Source: Saprospiraceae bacterium
GTDB taxonomy: Bacteria > Bacteroidota > Bacteroidia > Chitinophagales > Saprospiraceae
DNA: 64,000 nt
Assembly: GCA_016715985.1 (NCBI GenBank)
Contig: JADJXD010000001.1
Span: 806,001 to 870,000, forward strand
Direction: 5' to 3'
Part shown: positions 18,669 to 28,300 of the stretch, piece by piece
How positions within the stretch are numbered: position 1 is the first letter of the stretch
Layout: the number at the start of each line of letters is the position of its first letter
Program-made: the position numbers and the translations under genes
Notes under the pieces: generated by a model
The model's database searches: none
The model's input: only the letters and a program-made list of their open reading frames with translations
What the model was told of the DNA's origin: nothing

Positions 18669-18708
18669 CAAAAAAAAATCCGGTCAGATGTAAATCAATA
18701 ACCGGATT
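18669..18708 (-). terminator. Intrinsic terminator of rpoD
   Basis: On the minus strand an 8-bp stem (AATCCGGT with ACCGGATT, 16-nt loop) is followed by a T-run, 23 bp beyond the rpoD stop codon. Confidence 0.8.
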
Positions 18709-18731
18709 CTGAATATATATCTACAATGGGA

Positions 18732-19601
18732 TCAGGTGCCCAAATAATTTTTCAGAAGTTTGCTTCTAGATACAGATCTTAATTTATTGATTGCTTTATC
18801 TTTTATCTGTCGTACTCTTTCTCTGGTAAGTCCGAATTTATCACCTATATCTTCCAAAGACATCGGATGTTCTATACCAATACCAAAATACAATTTGATA
18901 ACATCACATTGTCTGTCGGTGAGTGTACTCAGGGACCGCTCAATTTCTCTTCTCAATGATTCTCTGTATTCAAGACCTGCATCAGTATCAGGTGTGCTAT
19001 TGTTTTCCAAAACGTCCAGTAATGAATTGTCTTCTCCATCCACAAAGGGTGCATCCATGGATACGTGACGAGCAGCAACACCCAATGTTGTCTCTACTTC
19101 TTCAGTAGGTATTTCAAGCAATTCTGCAAGTTCTTCGGCTGACGGTTCTCTTTCAAACTCTTGCTCCAATTCTGAAAAAGCTCTGTTTATTTTATTTAGT
19201 GAACCTACTTTATTCAGTGGCAACCTTACAATTCTGGATTGCTCTGCCAGAGCCTGTAAGATAGATTGTCTGATCCACCATACTGCATAGGATATAAACT
19301 TAAATCCACGTGTTTCGTCAAACCTCTGAGCTGCTTTGATAAGACCCAGATTTCCTTCATTGATCAGGTCACTTAAAGATAAACCTTGATTCTGGTATTG
19401 TTTCGCCACAGAAACCACAAACCTAAGGTTTGCTTTTGTTAACCTCTCCAGTGCTTCCTGATCACCTTCTTTTATTTTTTGTGCTAAATCAACTTCTTCT
19501 TCCGGGGTCAGCAAATCTACCTTCCCTATTTCCTGAAGGTATTTCTCTAATGACTGACTTTCTCGGTTTGTGATTGATTTTGTTATCTTAAGCTGTCTCA
19601 T
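18732..19601 (-). CDS. rpoD: Primary RNA polymerase sigma factor (sigma-70, RpoD/SigA)
   Basis: 289 residues, the short primary sigma form of Bacteroidota without a large region 1.1. Region 1.2 (SLEKYLQEIGKVDLLTPEEE), region 2 (NLRFVVSVAKQYQNQGLSL, DLINEGNLGLIKAAQRFD, FKFISYAVWWIRQSI), region 3 (PSAEELAELLEIPTEEVE) and region 4.2 (SLEDIGDKFGLTRERVRQIK) are all intact. This type recognises TTG/TAnnTTTG promoters, and several such promoters are seen in this window. A TATCTTTG box lies about 50 bp upstream and an intrinsic terminator follows the gene. Confidence 0.96.
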   Translation of the reverse strand: MRQLKITKSITNRESQSLEKYLQEIGKVDLLTPEEEVDLAQKIKEGDQEALERLTKANLRFVVSVAKQYQNQGLSLSDLINEGNLGLIKAAQRFDETRGFKFISYAVWWIRQSILQALAEQSRIVRLPLNKVGSLNKINRAFSELEQEFEREPSAEELAELLEIPTEEVETTLGVAARHVSMDAPFVDGEDNSLLDVLENNSTPDTDAGLEYRESLRREIERSLSTLTDRQCDVIKLYFGIGIEHPMSLEDIGDKFGLTRERVRQIKDKAINKLRSVSRSKLLKNYLGT

Positions 19602-19924
19602 TATTTGATATTAGGTATTAAATATATCCCCCTTTTTGAAAAAGAGTGCAAAGATAATATTATTTTTTGAATTAATGTGAAATTTTGTAACATACAATTT
19701 TGTTAATAATTCCTTTAATTGATTGAAAGTAAGAATATTAGTTTGCAACACTATTGCCAAATTATCGTTTCATTAATTGTACATTACTGTAAAGATGCGA
19801 TTATATAATAATTAAATATCTACAAAAAAAGTTCATTTCTTTTGTTAAATGGAAAAATTATTTTTTATTGCGTCCTCTTTCGAAAACACGGTGATTGTTT
19901 ATTCATGTGAATCATATATTTGTA
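19602..19924. other. Divergent intergenic region between rpoD and the START-like gene
   Basis: About 320 bp of very AT-rich DNA. Apart from the rpoD -7 box nothing was recognised. A TTG-N17-TATATTTG match at 19895-19922 sits too close to the downstream ATG to be convincing. Confidence 0.4.
19649..19656 (-). promoter_or_regulatory. Candidate -7 box of the rpoD promoter
   Basis: TATCTTTG (minus strand) matches TAnnTTTG exactly and would give a leader of about 40 nt. The -33 TTG is not well conserved. Confidence 0.45.
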
Positions 19925-20305
19925 ATGAAAAGAGTTAAGTTAGATTTAGAATTTATTTTCAGAGCGTCACCGGCGATTCTATATACCTTCATTACGACAC
20001 CTGCGTGTCTGGTGAGATGGTACTGTGATGAAGTTGACATTCAAAATGATACTTTTTCCTTCTATTGGTCTGGTTCGAGAGAAAGGGCCCATATGATAGA
20101 CGATATTGAAGAAGAGCGGGTAAGATTCCATTGGGATCATGCAGATGATGAAGATGAATATCTCGAATTCAGAATGTACAAATCAGATGTCACAAATGAA
20201 ACTGTATTGGAAATAACCGACTTTTGTGATGAAGATGAAGTGCAGGAAACCAAGGATATCTGGTCTAATCTGATGACTGAGTTAAAAAAAGAATGCGGCG
20301 GATAA
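19925..20305 (+). CDS. START/SRPBCC-like domain protein
   Basis: 126 residues from ATG at 19925 (MKRVKLDLEFIFRASP). The outer ATG at 19895 adds MFIHVNHIFV, which has no family support. The layout fits the small START-like family common in Bacteroidota: RASPAILYTFITTPACLVRWYCD, a central strand FYWSGSRERAHM, VRFHWDHADDEDEYLEFRM, and a final helix TKDIWSNLMTELKKECGG. These form a helix-grip pocket for a hydrophobic ligand. The ligand is unknown. The next gene on the same strand begins 37 bp later. Confidence 0.8.
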   Translation: MKRVKLDLEFIFRASPAILYTFITTPACLVRWYCDEVDIQNDTFSFYWSGSRERAHMIDDIEEERVRFHWDHADDEDEYLEFRMYKSDVTNETVLEITDFCDEDEVQETKDIWSNLMTELKKECGG

Positions 20306-20342
20306 AATTCGGTTATTACACTTTAAAAAAAATTCGGTTTCA

Positions 20343-21491
20343 TTGAAATTTATTGCAAAAACATTAGCTGGTCTGGAATCTGTCCTTCTGGAAGAACTTC
20401 AGGAATTGGGAGCTACCGGTTTGTTAAAACTGAGCAGGGCTGTAATGTTTGAAGGTGATAAAAATCTGATGTATAAATCTAATTTGTGGTTGCGAACCTG
20501 CCTCAAGGTACTAATTTGGCAGAAAGAATTTGAAGTGCCATCAGAAGCAGCCTTGTACAATGAAGTGAAAAAAATTCCTTGGGAAGATTATATAACGCCT
20601 GATCAGACATTTGCAGTTGATTCTGTGGTAAATTCGGAAAAATATCGTCACTCCAATTTTATTGCATTAAAGGCAAAAGATGCTATTGTCGATAGATTCA
20701 GAGAGAAATTCGGCAAAAGACCTGATGTTGACACGACCAATCCCCACCTCAGGATCAATATACATATACGGGAAACTACCTGTACCGTCAGTATAGACAG
20801 TTCAGGTGATTCTCTTCACTATCGTGGCAACCGGGTACAGACAGTGGAAGCTCCTCTGAATGAAGTATTGGCAGCAGGTCTGGTATTATTAAGCGGTTGG
20901 GATAAAAAAGAACCACTGATAGATCCGATGTGTGGTTCGGGAACCATCCTGATGGAAGCTGTAAAAATCATGTTGAACCTCCCTGCTCAGACAAAAGACA
21001 GATTTTACGCATTTATGCATTTTAAAGATTTTGATCAGAAAGAATGGGATAAAATCTCTGAAAAAAGTTTTCTGTCAATTGCAAATAATGAAATGCTTAT
21101 CAAAGGATTTGATATAATGCGTAAAAATATACAGGCAGCCAAAGAAAATGTAGAAGATGCCGGAATGAGTCAATTTATCCAACTTGAAGTGCAGGACTTT
21201 TTTGAATCAGAAAAAACAAATGGATCAACATTGATTTTTAATCCGCCTTACAATGAAAGGCTTCAGGAATCAGATATTATTGCCTTTTACAAACATATCG
21301 GTGATAAACTGAAAAAAGACTACACTTCCTGTAAAGCATGGATACTGAGTGGACATATTGAAGGATTGAAAAATCTCGGGCTACGGGCATCATCTAAGAT
21401 AAAACTGAATAACGGAGGCATTCCTGCTGAATTTCATAAATTTGAATTATATGAAGGTAGCAAAAAAGCAAAGAATCAAAACACTTTGTAG
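20343..21491 (+). CDS. THUMP-domain class I SAM-dependent RNA methyltransferase
   Basis: 382 residues with a TTG start at 20343 (KFIAKTLAGLESVLLEELQ). The N-terminal ~155 residues are the ferredoxin-like and THUMP region that binds structured RNA (TCTVSIDSSGDSLHYRGNR). The methyltransferase domain follows with IDPMCGSGTILMEA for SAM binding and the NPPY motif in IFNPPYNERL, which marks base N-methylation. The arrangement matches the YpsC/RlmL N-terminal half, so a guanine in 23S rRNA is a likely target. Its 3' end overlaps the next small gene by about 40 bp. Confidence 0.9.
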   Translation: MKFIAKTLAGLESVLLEELQELGATGLLKLSRAVMFEGDKNLMYKSNLWLRTCLKVLIWQKEFEVPSEAALYNEVKKIPWEDYITPDQTFAVDSVVNSEKYRHSNFIALKAKDAIVDRFREKFGKRPDVDTTNPHLRINIHIRETTCTVSIDSSGDSLHYRGNRVQTVEAPLNEVLAAGLVLLSGWDKKEPLIDPMCGSGTILMEAVKIMLNLPAQTKDRFYAFMHFKDFDQKEWDKISEKSFLSIANNEMLIKGFDIMRKNIQAAKENVEDAGMSQFIQLEVQDFFESEKTNGSTLIFNPPYNERLQESDIIAFYKHIGDKLKKDYTSCKAWILSGHIEGLKNLGLRASSKIKLNNGGIPAEFHKFELYEGSKKAKNQNTL

Positions 21492-21774
21492 TTTAACCTG
21501 TCTTATATTGTTTGCTTTGTCAACAATAAATGCACGTCCATATATCGTTAAACAGACACCTAAAGACAGTTTAATTTTTCCGGTTATCAGTGAAATGTTC
21601 AGATTAGAAATTGCGATGTCTGGTAATGAAAAACACAGATTTACTTTTTTTGATGCTGCAAAATTACCTGTGTTCTGTAAAATTGAACACAGAATTGAGC
21701 AAAAATCCAAAATCCCATTCAGATTCAGATTGGGAAATTTAAATTATGTAAACATGTTGGAAAATAAAGAATAA
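21451..21774 (+). CDS. Small exported protein, unknown
   Basis: 107 residues from ATG at 21451 (outer ATG 21442). The N-terminus is basic (KVAKKQRIK), followed by a hydrophobic stretch LCSLTCLILFALST and a plausible cleavage after INA. The mature part is about 80 residues, basic, without cysteine pairs or repeats beyond a single cysteine (PVFCKIEHRIEQ). It overlaps the methyltransferase gene by about 40 bp in another frame. The signal peptide is the main reason to accept it. Family not recognised. Confidence 0.5.
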   Translation: MKVAKKQRIKTLCSLTCLILFALSTINARPYIVKQTPKDSLIFPVISEMFRLEIAMSGNEKHRFTFFDAAKLPVFCKIEHRIEQKSKIPFRFRLGNLNYVNMLENKE

Positions 21775-21787
21775 TACATTAATTTTG
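21757..21787 (+). promoter_or_regulatory. Consensus promoter of the small lipoprotein gene
   Basis: TTG at 21757, 20 bp, then TAATTTTG at 21780-21787: an exact match to TTG-N17-23-TAnnTTTG. The predicted start of transcription is 8-17 nt ahead of the candidate ATGs at 21801 and 21810. Confidence 0.65.
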
Positions 21788-21809
21788 TCCTAATTTAAAA
21801 ATGATTTGT

Positions 21810-22412
21810 ATGAAAAGTTTTAAAAATCTTAATCTATCAACTTTAATAGTTTTTTGTTTTGTTTTATTATTGACTATGGGTTGTAAAAAAGACCCTGAAG
21901 TTACCACAGGATGTACAGATCCCAAAGCCGATAATTATAATTCCAAAGCGACTGAAGACGATGCAAGTTGTACTTTCTTAAAAAGATTTTTGGGTACTTA
22001 TGAAGGCAATTTTGTTTGTCCCGGCAGCTTAAATGGCGTTTTTTCTACCGCTGATTTGGAAATTGCAGAACTCCCATCCAAAACTGAAGTAAATATTTTT
22101 ATTCAGACAGCAATCGGAGTATTGCCTGTAAAAGGTACGATAACTGCTAAAGATGAGATCAGCATTGACGCTACTTTAGATAATCTGGAGGTAGATCCTT
22201 CTATATTTTTCCCGGGACTTCCACCGGATCCTATAAAAGCAACCGGTACAGTTAAGACAATTCTTAAAATCAGTGATGACAATAAAACACTGACAGGTAC
22301 TTTAAATTTATCTTTAACAAATAAAGAAACTGTAGTAATAGGTGGTGTTCCATTGCCGCCAAACCAAATCAGTATAAATGACAATTGTGCATTTACCGGT
22401 ACAAAAAAATAA
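21810..22412 (+). CDS. Lipoprotein with Cys-rich calcium-like motif
   Basis: 200 residues from ATG at 21810 (MKSFKNLNL); ATG at 21801 adds three residues. The signal ends LLTMGC, a clear lipobox. Directly after it comes GCTDPKADNYNSKATEDDAS followed by C, the motif with two cysteines and an N-Y/acidic pattern that is common at the ends of secreted Bacteroidota proteins. The rest (~50-200) is predicted beta-rich with Thr/Lys alternation (KATGTVKTILKISDDNKTL), resembling small lipocalin-like or adhesion-like lipoproteins. No enzymatic motif is seen. It has its own consensus promoter and converges on bshB1. Confidence 0.8.
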   Translation: MKSFKNLNLSTLIVFCFVLLLTMGCKKDPEVTTGCTDPKADNYNSKATEDDASCTFLKRFLGTYEGNFVCPGSLNGVFSTADLEIAELPSKTEVNIFIQTAIGVLPVKGTITAKDEISIDATLDNLEVDPSIFFPGLPPDPIKATGTVKTILKISDDNKTLTGTLNLSLTNKETVVIGGVPLPPNQISINDNCAFTGTKK

Positions 22413-22426
22413 TTCACGCCGGAATT

Positions 22427-22453
22427 CAGATCGCCTTTAAATTAAAGGTGCTG
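22427..22453. terminator. Candidate bidirectional terminator
   Basis: An imperfect hairpin with a CCTTTAA/TTAAAGG core and outer CAG/CTG pairing lies between the convergent lipoprotein and bshB1 genes. TTTTAT follows on the plus strand; the minus-strand T-run is further away. Confidence 0.45.
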
Positions 22454-22456
22454 ATT

Positions 22457-23176
22457 TTATAAGAGATCGAAAAGATTTTTTACGCCGATATCTCTGTTTA
22501 CTGTAAAGGCTTCTGCATACAGAAATCCAGGGTCTCTTCCGAAGTTTTTATTTTTCGCGACCATAAATTCCAGAAAATCAGACGTGGATATAGGTGTCTC
22601 GGGTTCCTGTGATTCAGGATTAAAAAACTGAGTGCCGAAACATCGAATTAAATCCATTTTTTTATCCATGTATTTGCTGATATCAAAAACAAAATCAGCT
22701 TTCAGGTTTTTGTCTTGAACGTAGTGATAAACTGCTTTGGGTCTCCAGGGCAATTGTTCCTGTCCTTCATCGTCCAAAGTCACAATCTTTGACAATCCAC
22801 TGTAAAAACATGCATCTGCGATTAATTTTGCTGCACGACCGTGATCCGGGTGTCTGTCTGCAATAGCATTTGCCAGGACAATGGATGGTTTCGAACTGCG
22901 TATTATTCGTATGATATTCTTTAGACTTTCTTCGCTATGGGTAAAGAATCCATCTTTCATTTTCAGATTTTCCCGAAAAAAGGCTCCCATCAGTTTCCGT
23001 GCATTATCAGCTTCAATGAGCCTAATTTCAGCACTACCTCTTGTTCCCAATTCACCTTGAGTCAAATCACAAAGACCTACTGTAAAACCCTGATCAATAT
23101 GGCTGAGAAGCGTCCCGCTGCAACTCAATTCTATATCGTCCGGATGCACTCCAATGGCTAATATATCTACCTTCAT
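22457..23176 (-). CDS. bshB1: Bacillithiol biosynthesis deacetylase BshB1
   Basis: 239 residues from ATG at 23176 (MKVDILAIGVHPDD); three more residues are possible from 23185. It belongs to the GlcNAc-PI de-N-acetylase/LmbE family. The zinc motif is GVHPDDIELSCSG, and the second zinc His lies in DRHPDHGRAAKL. The BshB1-type signatures DLTQGELGTRGS and YHYVQDKNLKADFVFDIS are present. The enzyme removes acetyl from GlcNAc-malate in bacillithiol synthesis. fabH lies upstream on the same strand with a gap of about 65 bp. Confidence 0.92.
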   Translation of the reverse strand: MKVDILAIGVHPDDIELSCSGTLLSHIDQGFTVGLCDLTQGELGTRGSAEIRLIEADNARKLMGAFFRENLKMKDGFFTHSEESLKNIIRIIRSSKPSIVLANAIADRHPDHGRAAKLIADACFYSGLSKIVTLDDEGQEQLPWRPKAVYHYVQDKNLKADFVFDISKYMDKKMDLIRCFGTQFFNPESQEPETPISTSDFLEFMVAKNKNFGRDPGFLYAEAFTVNRDIGVKNLFDLL

Positions 23177-23242
23177 CTCTACCAATTCATTTAGTTATCA
23201 ATGTCGGAATCAACACATTTTGTAGAAATTTGTTTTTAGTTC

Positions 23243-24298
23243 TTACCACCTGATGAGTGCACTTCCCCAGGTAAAACCACTGCCGAAAGCTGCCAGACAA
23301 ATTAAATCTCCTTCTTTGACTCTACCGTTTTCGTATGCTTCACACAGTGCAATAGGAATGGATGCCGCAGTGGTGTTGCCATATTTCTGAATGTTGCTAA
23401 CAACTTTTTCGTCCGGCAATCTCAAAGCTCTTTGCACAAACTGACTGATCCGAAGATTGGCCTGATGTGGAACCAATAAATCTATGTCAGCAGTAGTAAG
23501 TCCACAAGTGTTTAATGCTTTGTTGATTACTTCCGGGAATTTCGTAACTGCAGTTTTGAAAACCAGTTGTCCATTCATATTAGGAGAGAGCATATTGTCA
23601 TCCACCATCTTTTGAGTTACAAATAACCCTCCCGGAATATCTTTTGATGGAAATCCATATTTTTCGATTTCTCCGTGATAGCCCCCATGTGAACCGGGAT
23701 TTATCATTGCCAGTTCTTCTGCATGAGTGCCATTTGCATGGAGATGTGTAGTAAGAATCCCCTGTCCTTCCTTTTCTGTCGGTTGCAATACCACAGCTCC
23801 GGCTCCATCCCCGAAAATTACTGTCACTGCCCTACCCTCATCAGAAAAGTCAAGCCCCATAGAGTGCATTTCAGCACCGACCAGAAGTATATTTTTATAC
23901 ATTCCTGTCTTTATAAACTGGTCAGCAATAGACAATCCATATACAAATCCTGAACATTGATTCCTGATATCCAACGCTCCCGCTTCACTACCGGTGATTC
24001 CGAGTTCTCGTTGCAATAAAACTCCACATCCCGGAAAATAGTAATCAGGACTTAATGTAGCAAATATGATAAAATCGATATCTTCCTTCTGAATACCCGC
24101 TCTATCAATGGCTATTTCCGCCGCCTTTTTGCCCAGCGAAGATGTCGTTTCTGAATGTTTATGTGCATAGCGACGTTCTTCTATCCCAGTGCGTTCTCTT
24201 ATCCATTCATCAGAAGTATCCATGTATTTAGTAAGATCTACATTAGTTACTATATTCTCAGGTACATAATAGCCGATTCCAGCGATCTTTGTTTTCAT
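23243..24298 (-). CDS. fabH: 3-oxoacyl-ACP synthase III
   Basis: 351 residues, slightly longer than Escherichia coli FabH. It condenses an acyl-CoA primer with malonyl-ACP to start fatty-acid synthesis. The catalytic triad is visible: Cys115 in DIRNQCSGFVYGL, His in LVPHQANLRI, and Asn in KYGNTTAASIP. FGDGAGAVVL and the terminal AFGSGFTWGSALIRW are also family signatures. An insertion around residues 205-250 (NPGSHGGYHGEIEKYG, PNMNGQLVFK) is typical of the longer Bacteroidota type. Branched-primer preference would fit the phylum but is inferred. Confidence 0.93.
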   Translation of the reverse strand: MKTKIAGIGYYVPENIVTNVDLTKYMDTSDEWIRERTGIEERRYAHKHSETTSSLGKKAAEIAIDRAGIQKEDIDFIIFATLSPDYYFPGCGVLLQRELGITGSEAGALDIRNQCSGFVYGLSIADQFIKTGMYKNILLVGAEMHSMGLDFSDEGRAVTVIFGDGAGAVVLQPTEKEGQGILTTHLHANGTHAEELAMINPGSHGGYHGEIEKYGFPSKDIPGGLFVTQKMVDDNMLSPNMNGQLVFKTAVTKFPEVINKALNTCGLTTADIDLLVPHQANLRISQFVQRALRLPDEKVVSNIQKYGNTTAASIPIALCEAYENGRVKEGDLICLAAFGSGFTWGSALIRW

Positions 24299-24428
24299 TT
24301 TAAAGGTGATTGATGTGACTTAAGATTTTAAAACCAAACACGAAAATACAATAATCGGGTGATTGTAGCATTAAAATAATAAAATATCCATTAATCCGCC
24401 ATACTTGGACTTAAGTAACTAGCTCACC

Positions 24429-25358
24429 TTATTTCATATCAAAATGATATGCGATATAAAATTCATACCCTGTACCCAATGTGTTCAAACCAGATCCTAT
24501 TCCGAAAGTGCCCAAAACGCCTATTCTCAGACTCGAATGTCTGTTTCCGAACTTATCCAGAATGACTCCACCCTGCACAGAGGCCATTCCTGAACCTGCA
24601 TATCCTGCACCAAACCAAAATGAATTTTCCATTTCATATTTCAGCGTGTAAATGATATCCAAAATGTCCGGATTTACCATATTGGCTGATAATGAAGGTT
24701 CAATAAAACTATTATAGTTATAAAAGCGTCCGCCGATTATAAAATTCATATGTTTTTCTCTCACCTGATTCCTTCCCTCAACTAATACATCTGTCGAGTA
24801 TATCTGATTTATAGCAAAACCAGTATAAAAACTGTTATCCCGTTTTCGTTTTCTCATATTTGAATTATAAAAGAAACCGAAACCTAAGGATGGAAAAAAT
24901 GAAGTAGCACTGTTTCTTGAAATTAAGGGATCACTGCTTTCATTAAATATTTCATTTCCACCGTTGAAACTGTATTGTTGAAAATTGGCAGAAATCCCTA
25001 ATGACAACTGATCATCCCTACCTATTAATTCCTTGACTTTGTAGGCATAATTTAGTTGCACTCCTACTTTGCTTACAGGTCCTGTTTTGTCAAAATGTAA
25101 TAATGCTCCGCCACTCATATTGTAATCCAATAATGGATATTGTAATGAAGCATAACCGGTCACCGGAGCACCTCTGAAACCTAACCACTGCATCCTGAAA
25201 AAGCCATCCATGATCATATCATTTCCGAATGCTGTCAGTGCCGGATTCAGGATAAGACGTGTTTCATTAATATGACTGGAATTCTGGATTTGCTGTGCCT
25301 GCATTCTAAGGGACAAAAACATCAGAAGAATAAAAGTGTAAATATATTTCAGCATCAT
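24429..25358 (-). CDS. Type IX secretion membrane protein, PorP/SprF family
   Basis: 309 residues. A signal peptide (MMLKYIYTFILLMFLSLR, ending MQA-QQI) precedes a beta-barrel with PorP/SprF signatures: INETRLILNPALTAFGND, FRMQWLGFRGAPVTGYASLQ, YNMSGGALLHFDKTGPVSK, and a final GTGYEFYIAYHFDMK. These proteins sit in the outer membrane and serve as attachment or export partners for type B sorting-domain cargo. It lies 24 bp downstream of such a cargo gene (25383-31253), so the two form a cargo/anchor pair. Confidence 0.9.
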   Translation of the reverse strand: MMLKYIYTFILLMFLSLRMQAQQIQNSSHINETRLILNPALTAFGNDMIMDGFFRMQWLGFRGAPVTGYASLQYPLLDYNMSGGALLHFDKTGPVSKVGVQLNYAYKVKELIGRDDQLSLGISANFQQYSFNGGNEIFNESSDPLISRNSATSFFPSLGFGFFYNSNMRKRKRDNSFYTGFAINQIYSTDVLVEGRNQVREKHMNFIIGGRFYNYNSFIEPSLSANMVNPDILDIIYTLKYEMENSFWFGAGYAGSGMASVQGGVILDKFGNRHSSLRIGVLGTFGIGSGLNTLGTGYEFYIAYHFDMK

Positions 25359-25382
25359 TTTCGATTTTATATTAAGTCAAAT

Positions 25383-28300
25383 TTAATCCCACAATATCGT
25401 GAGTGAACTTTTAAAAACTTCTCCGTTGAAGGACAATACATAGTAATAAGTGTCTGCAGGTAATCGTTCTCCGTTTCTGTGCCCATCAAACAAATTCTGA
25501 GTCCTGTCCTGATATCCATTTGCCTGATACACCACATTTCCCCAACGATTGTAAATTACCAAAGTATTATCAGGAAATGCTTCGAGACCAGCAAAATAAA
25601 GATCATCGTTCATACCATCACCATTCGGGGTAATGATACTTACTGCTTTAAAGAATTTCAATGGATCTTCAATAATACAAACAAGCACATCATCCGTGTA
25701 AATACATCCATTCCGATCGGTAATATTTACGGAAAACAAAGTCTCTGCTGTCGGCCTGATAACCGGATTTGCAATATTTGAAGGACCTTCTATTAAATCT
25801 TTGTTATCCCAATCATAGCGGATGCCACCGGATGCATTTAATCGAATACTTCTCCCCAGAATTACACAGGTATCATTACCTGCGGTGATATCTACAGGTT
25901 CGAAAACCTTAATTTCTATTGTTTTAGTATCTGTATTTCCCGGGCAATCATCAGAAATTACTACAGTATAAATCGATGTACTTTCAGGAGTAACTATGGT
26001 ACTCTTACCGTTCAGATCAGAAATAGTGCCTTGTGGTCCGGACCATAAATAAAACTTCCCTCCTGACACTGTCAGGGTCACAGGCTCACCGTTACATACA
26101 CCGGGTTTATCTGAAGCGATACTACCTGTTACTACCGGAGAAACACTGATTTTAATTTCGTCCATAGCAGTACAATTAAACATGTTAGTCACAATTACAC
26201 TATAACTTTGAGTCTGTAATGTGGTCGGCATACCCGCATTGATATTAATACTTTGAGTAACAGCGCCATTGGACCAATTATAACTTTGGTGTGCACCGGC
26301 ATCCAATGTTACAGTTTCATCGGGGCACAATGATATGTCGGTACCCAGATTTACCTGTGGAAGTGGCCGGACTGTTACTAAAGCTGATTTTTCAACAGAA
26401 CAATTATCCGCATTAGATCCAACAAGTTTATATGTACCGGATTGATTAACCATTAATACTGCGGATGTTTGTCCGGGCAGTATAACATTGTCTTTAAACC
26501 ATTGAAAACTGACTGCATTGGTTGTGGGTGAAATACTTATTGAATTGCCTTCACAAATATCAAAAGTAGCCGGAAAATCCAATATAGGCAATTCAGATAT
26601 TCTGATATTTACTTCATCCGATCCGGAACAGTTAAAACTATTGGTAACTTCAACTCTGTAGAGACCTGTTTGAGTTACATCGACTGTGCGGGTATCTGAA
26701 AGAAAGTTGCCATTCAATGTCCATCTGTAAGAAGTCAAAGCACTTCCTGCGTCCAAAGTCAGATCAACACCTCTGCAAATAGTCCTGTCATCCCCCAAAA
26801 AAACATTAGGCCGGACATTCACAGTCACAAAAACGGTATCACGGACTTCACATACCGGCATCCCACCTTTAACAATAGCAATGTATTCTCCAGTCTGTGT
26901 GACGTTCAAAGTAAAATCAGACTGCCCTGTCAGGACTTCACCGTCTCTTAGCCATCTGATTTCACTTCCATTGGATGTTGCTACGATACTTAGGTTTTCT
27001 CCCTGACAGATTGTCCTGTCCGGTCCTAATGTGAGAGATGGGCCTGTTACAAAAAGTATATCTGAAGTATCACTTGCTTTACAACCAAATTCATTAGTAA
27101 CAGTAACACTATAAATGCCTGATTGAAATACACTTATACTTGCTGTATTTTCAGGTAATACAATTCCATTTCTTGCCCAGGCATATGTAGAAGCAATATT
27201 GGTGGCACTTAACAACACTTCAAAACCAATACAAGCTGTAATATTATTCTGAAAACCAATCTCAGGAATTGATTTGAATTCCACAGACACATCTCGCTTA
27301 GTTGTGCAGCCACCCAAATTCACTGCTTCTATACTATACAAGCCGGAATTATTTATCATTAAAGAGGGAGTGTCAGAACCGGAAATCGGATTTCCTTCAT
27401 AAAACCACTGTAATCCCGAAAAACCTGACACGTCCGCAGTCAGATTAATTATCTCACCCTGACATGCCTGAAGTGTTAAAGGAAAATCCAGAATAACAGG
27501 ACTTTCGAAAAATCGAACCAATATCATATCATTTGCTGCACATAAGCCACTATTCAATACTTCTACAGTATAAGTACCACTAATATCCACACTTAATGTC
27601 GATAATACTTCACCTGAAATAATTTCGCCATCTCTGAACCACTTATAAGTATCGCCTTCATCGCCTGCATTCAATACAACTGCATTTCCAACGCAACCAT
27701 TGATATCATTACCCAGGTTAACTGTCGGAGTTACATCAAACGTAATTTCTGATATAGCGTTTCCCTTACATCCGGCGGTATTAGTAACTTCAAGGACATA
27801 AGTTCCGGACTCTATTACCTGAAGATTAGTATTAGTTTGACCGGGAATAAGCACTCCATCTTTGAACCACTCCAGTTTGTTGATAGGGAGTATAGAAGTA
27901 AGATTTGCTTCCAATAAATAATTTGTACCATCACAAATTACAATATTTTGTGGCATATTGACAAATGGTCTGTTTTCAGATCGGATATTTATTTCTGTAC
28001 TTTTTTTACAACCTGTGCTATTTATTACGTTCACGCTGTATAATCCAACTGTCTGAACATCTAAAGTCCGGGTATTCAAACTTAATGGCACACCATCTCT
28101 GAACCACTCATAAGTTTCGCCATCAGGCCCTGCGTCAAGAATAGTTCCTGCACCTGCGCATATCAACCTCTCTGCTTCCAAAGGTATATCGAAAGGACAG
28201 CAGTTTTCCGGAGCTTTAAAAGCATTATCCAAATTAAAAGAACAACCGGTATTGGCTGTAAAAAATACATTCAGATTGATATCCTGACCTTCAGACAGAA

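Noticed and set aside
19895..19922. TTG-N17-TATATTTG as promoter of the START-like gene
   Set aside because: Transcription would begin at or inside the ATG at 19925, and no later start codon fits the family.
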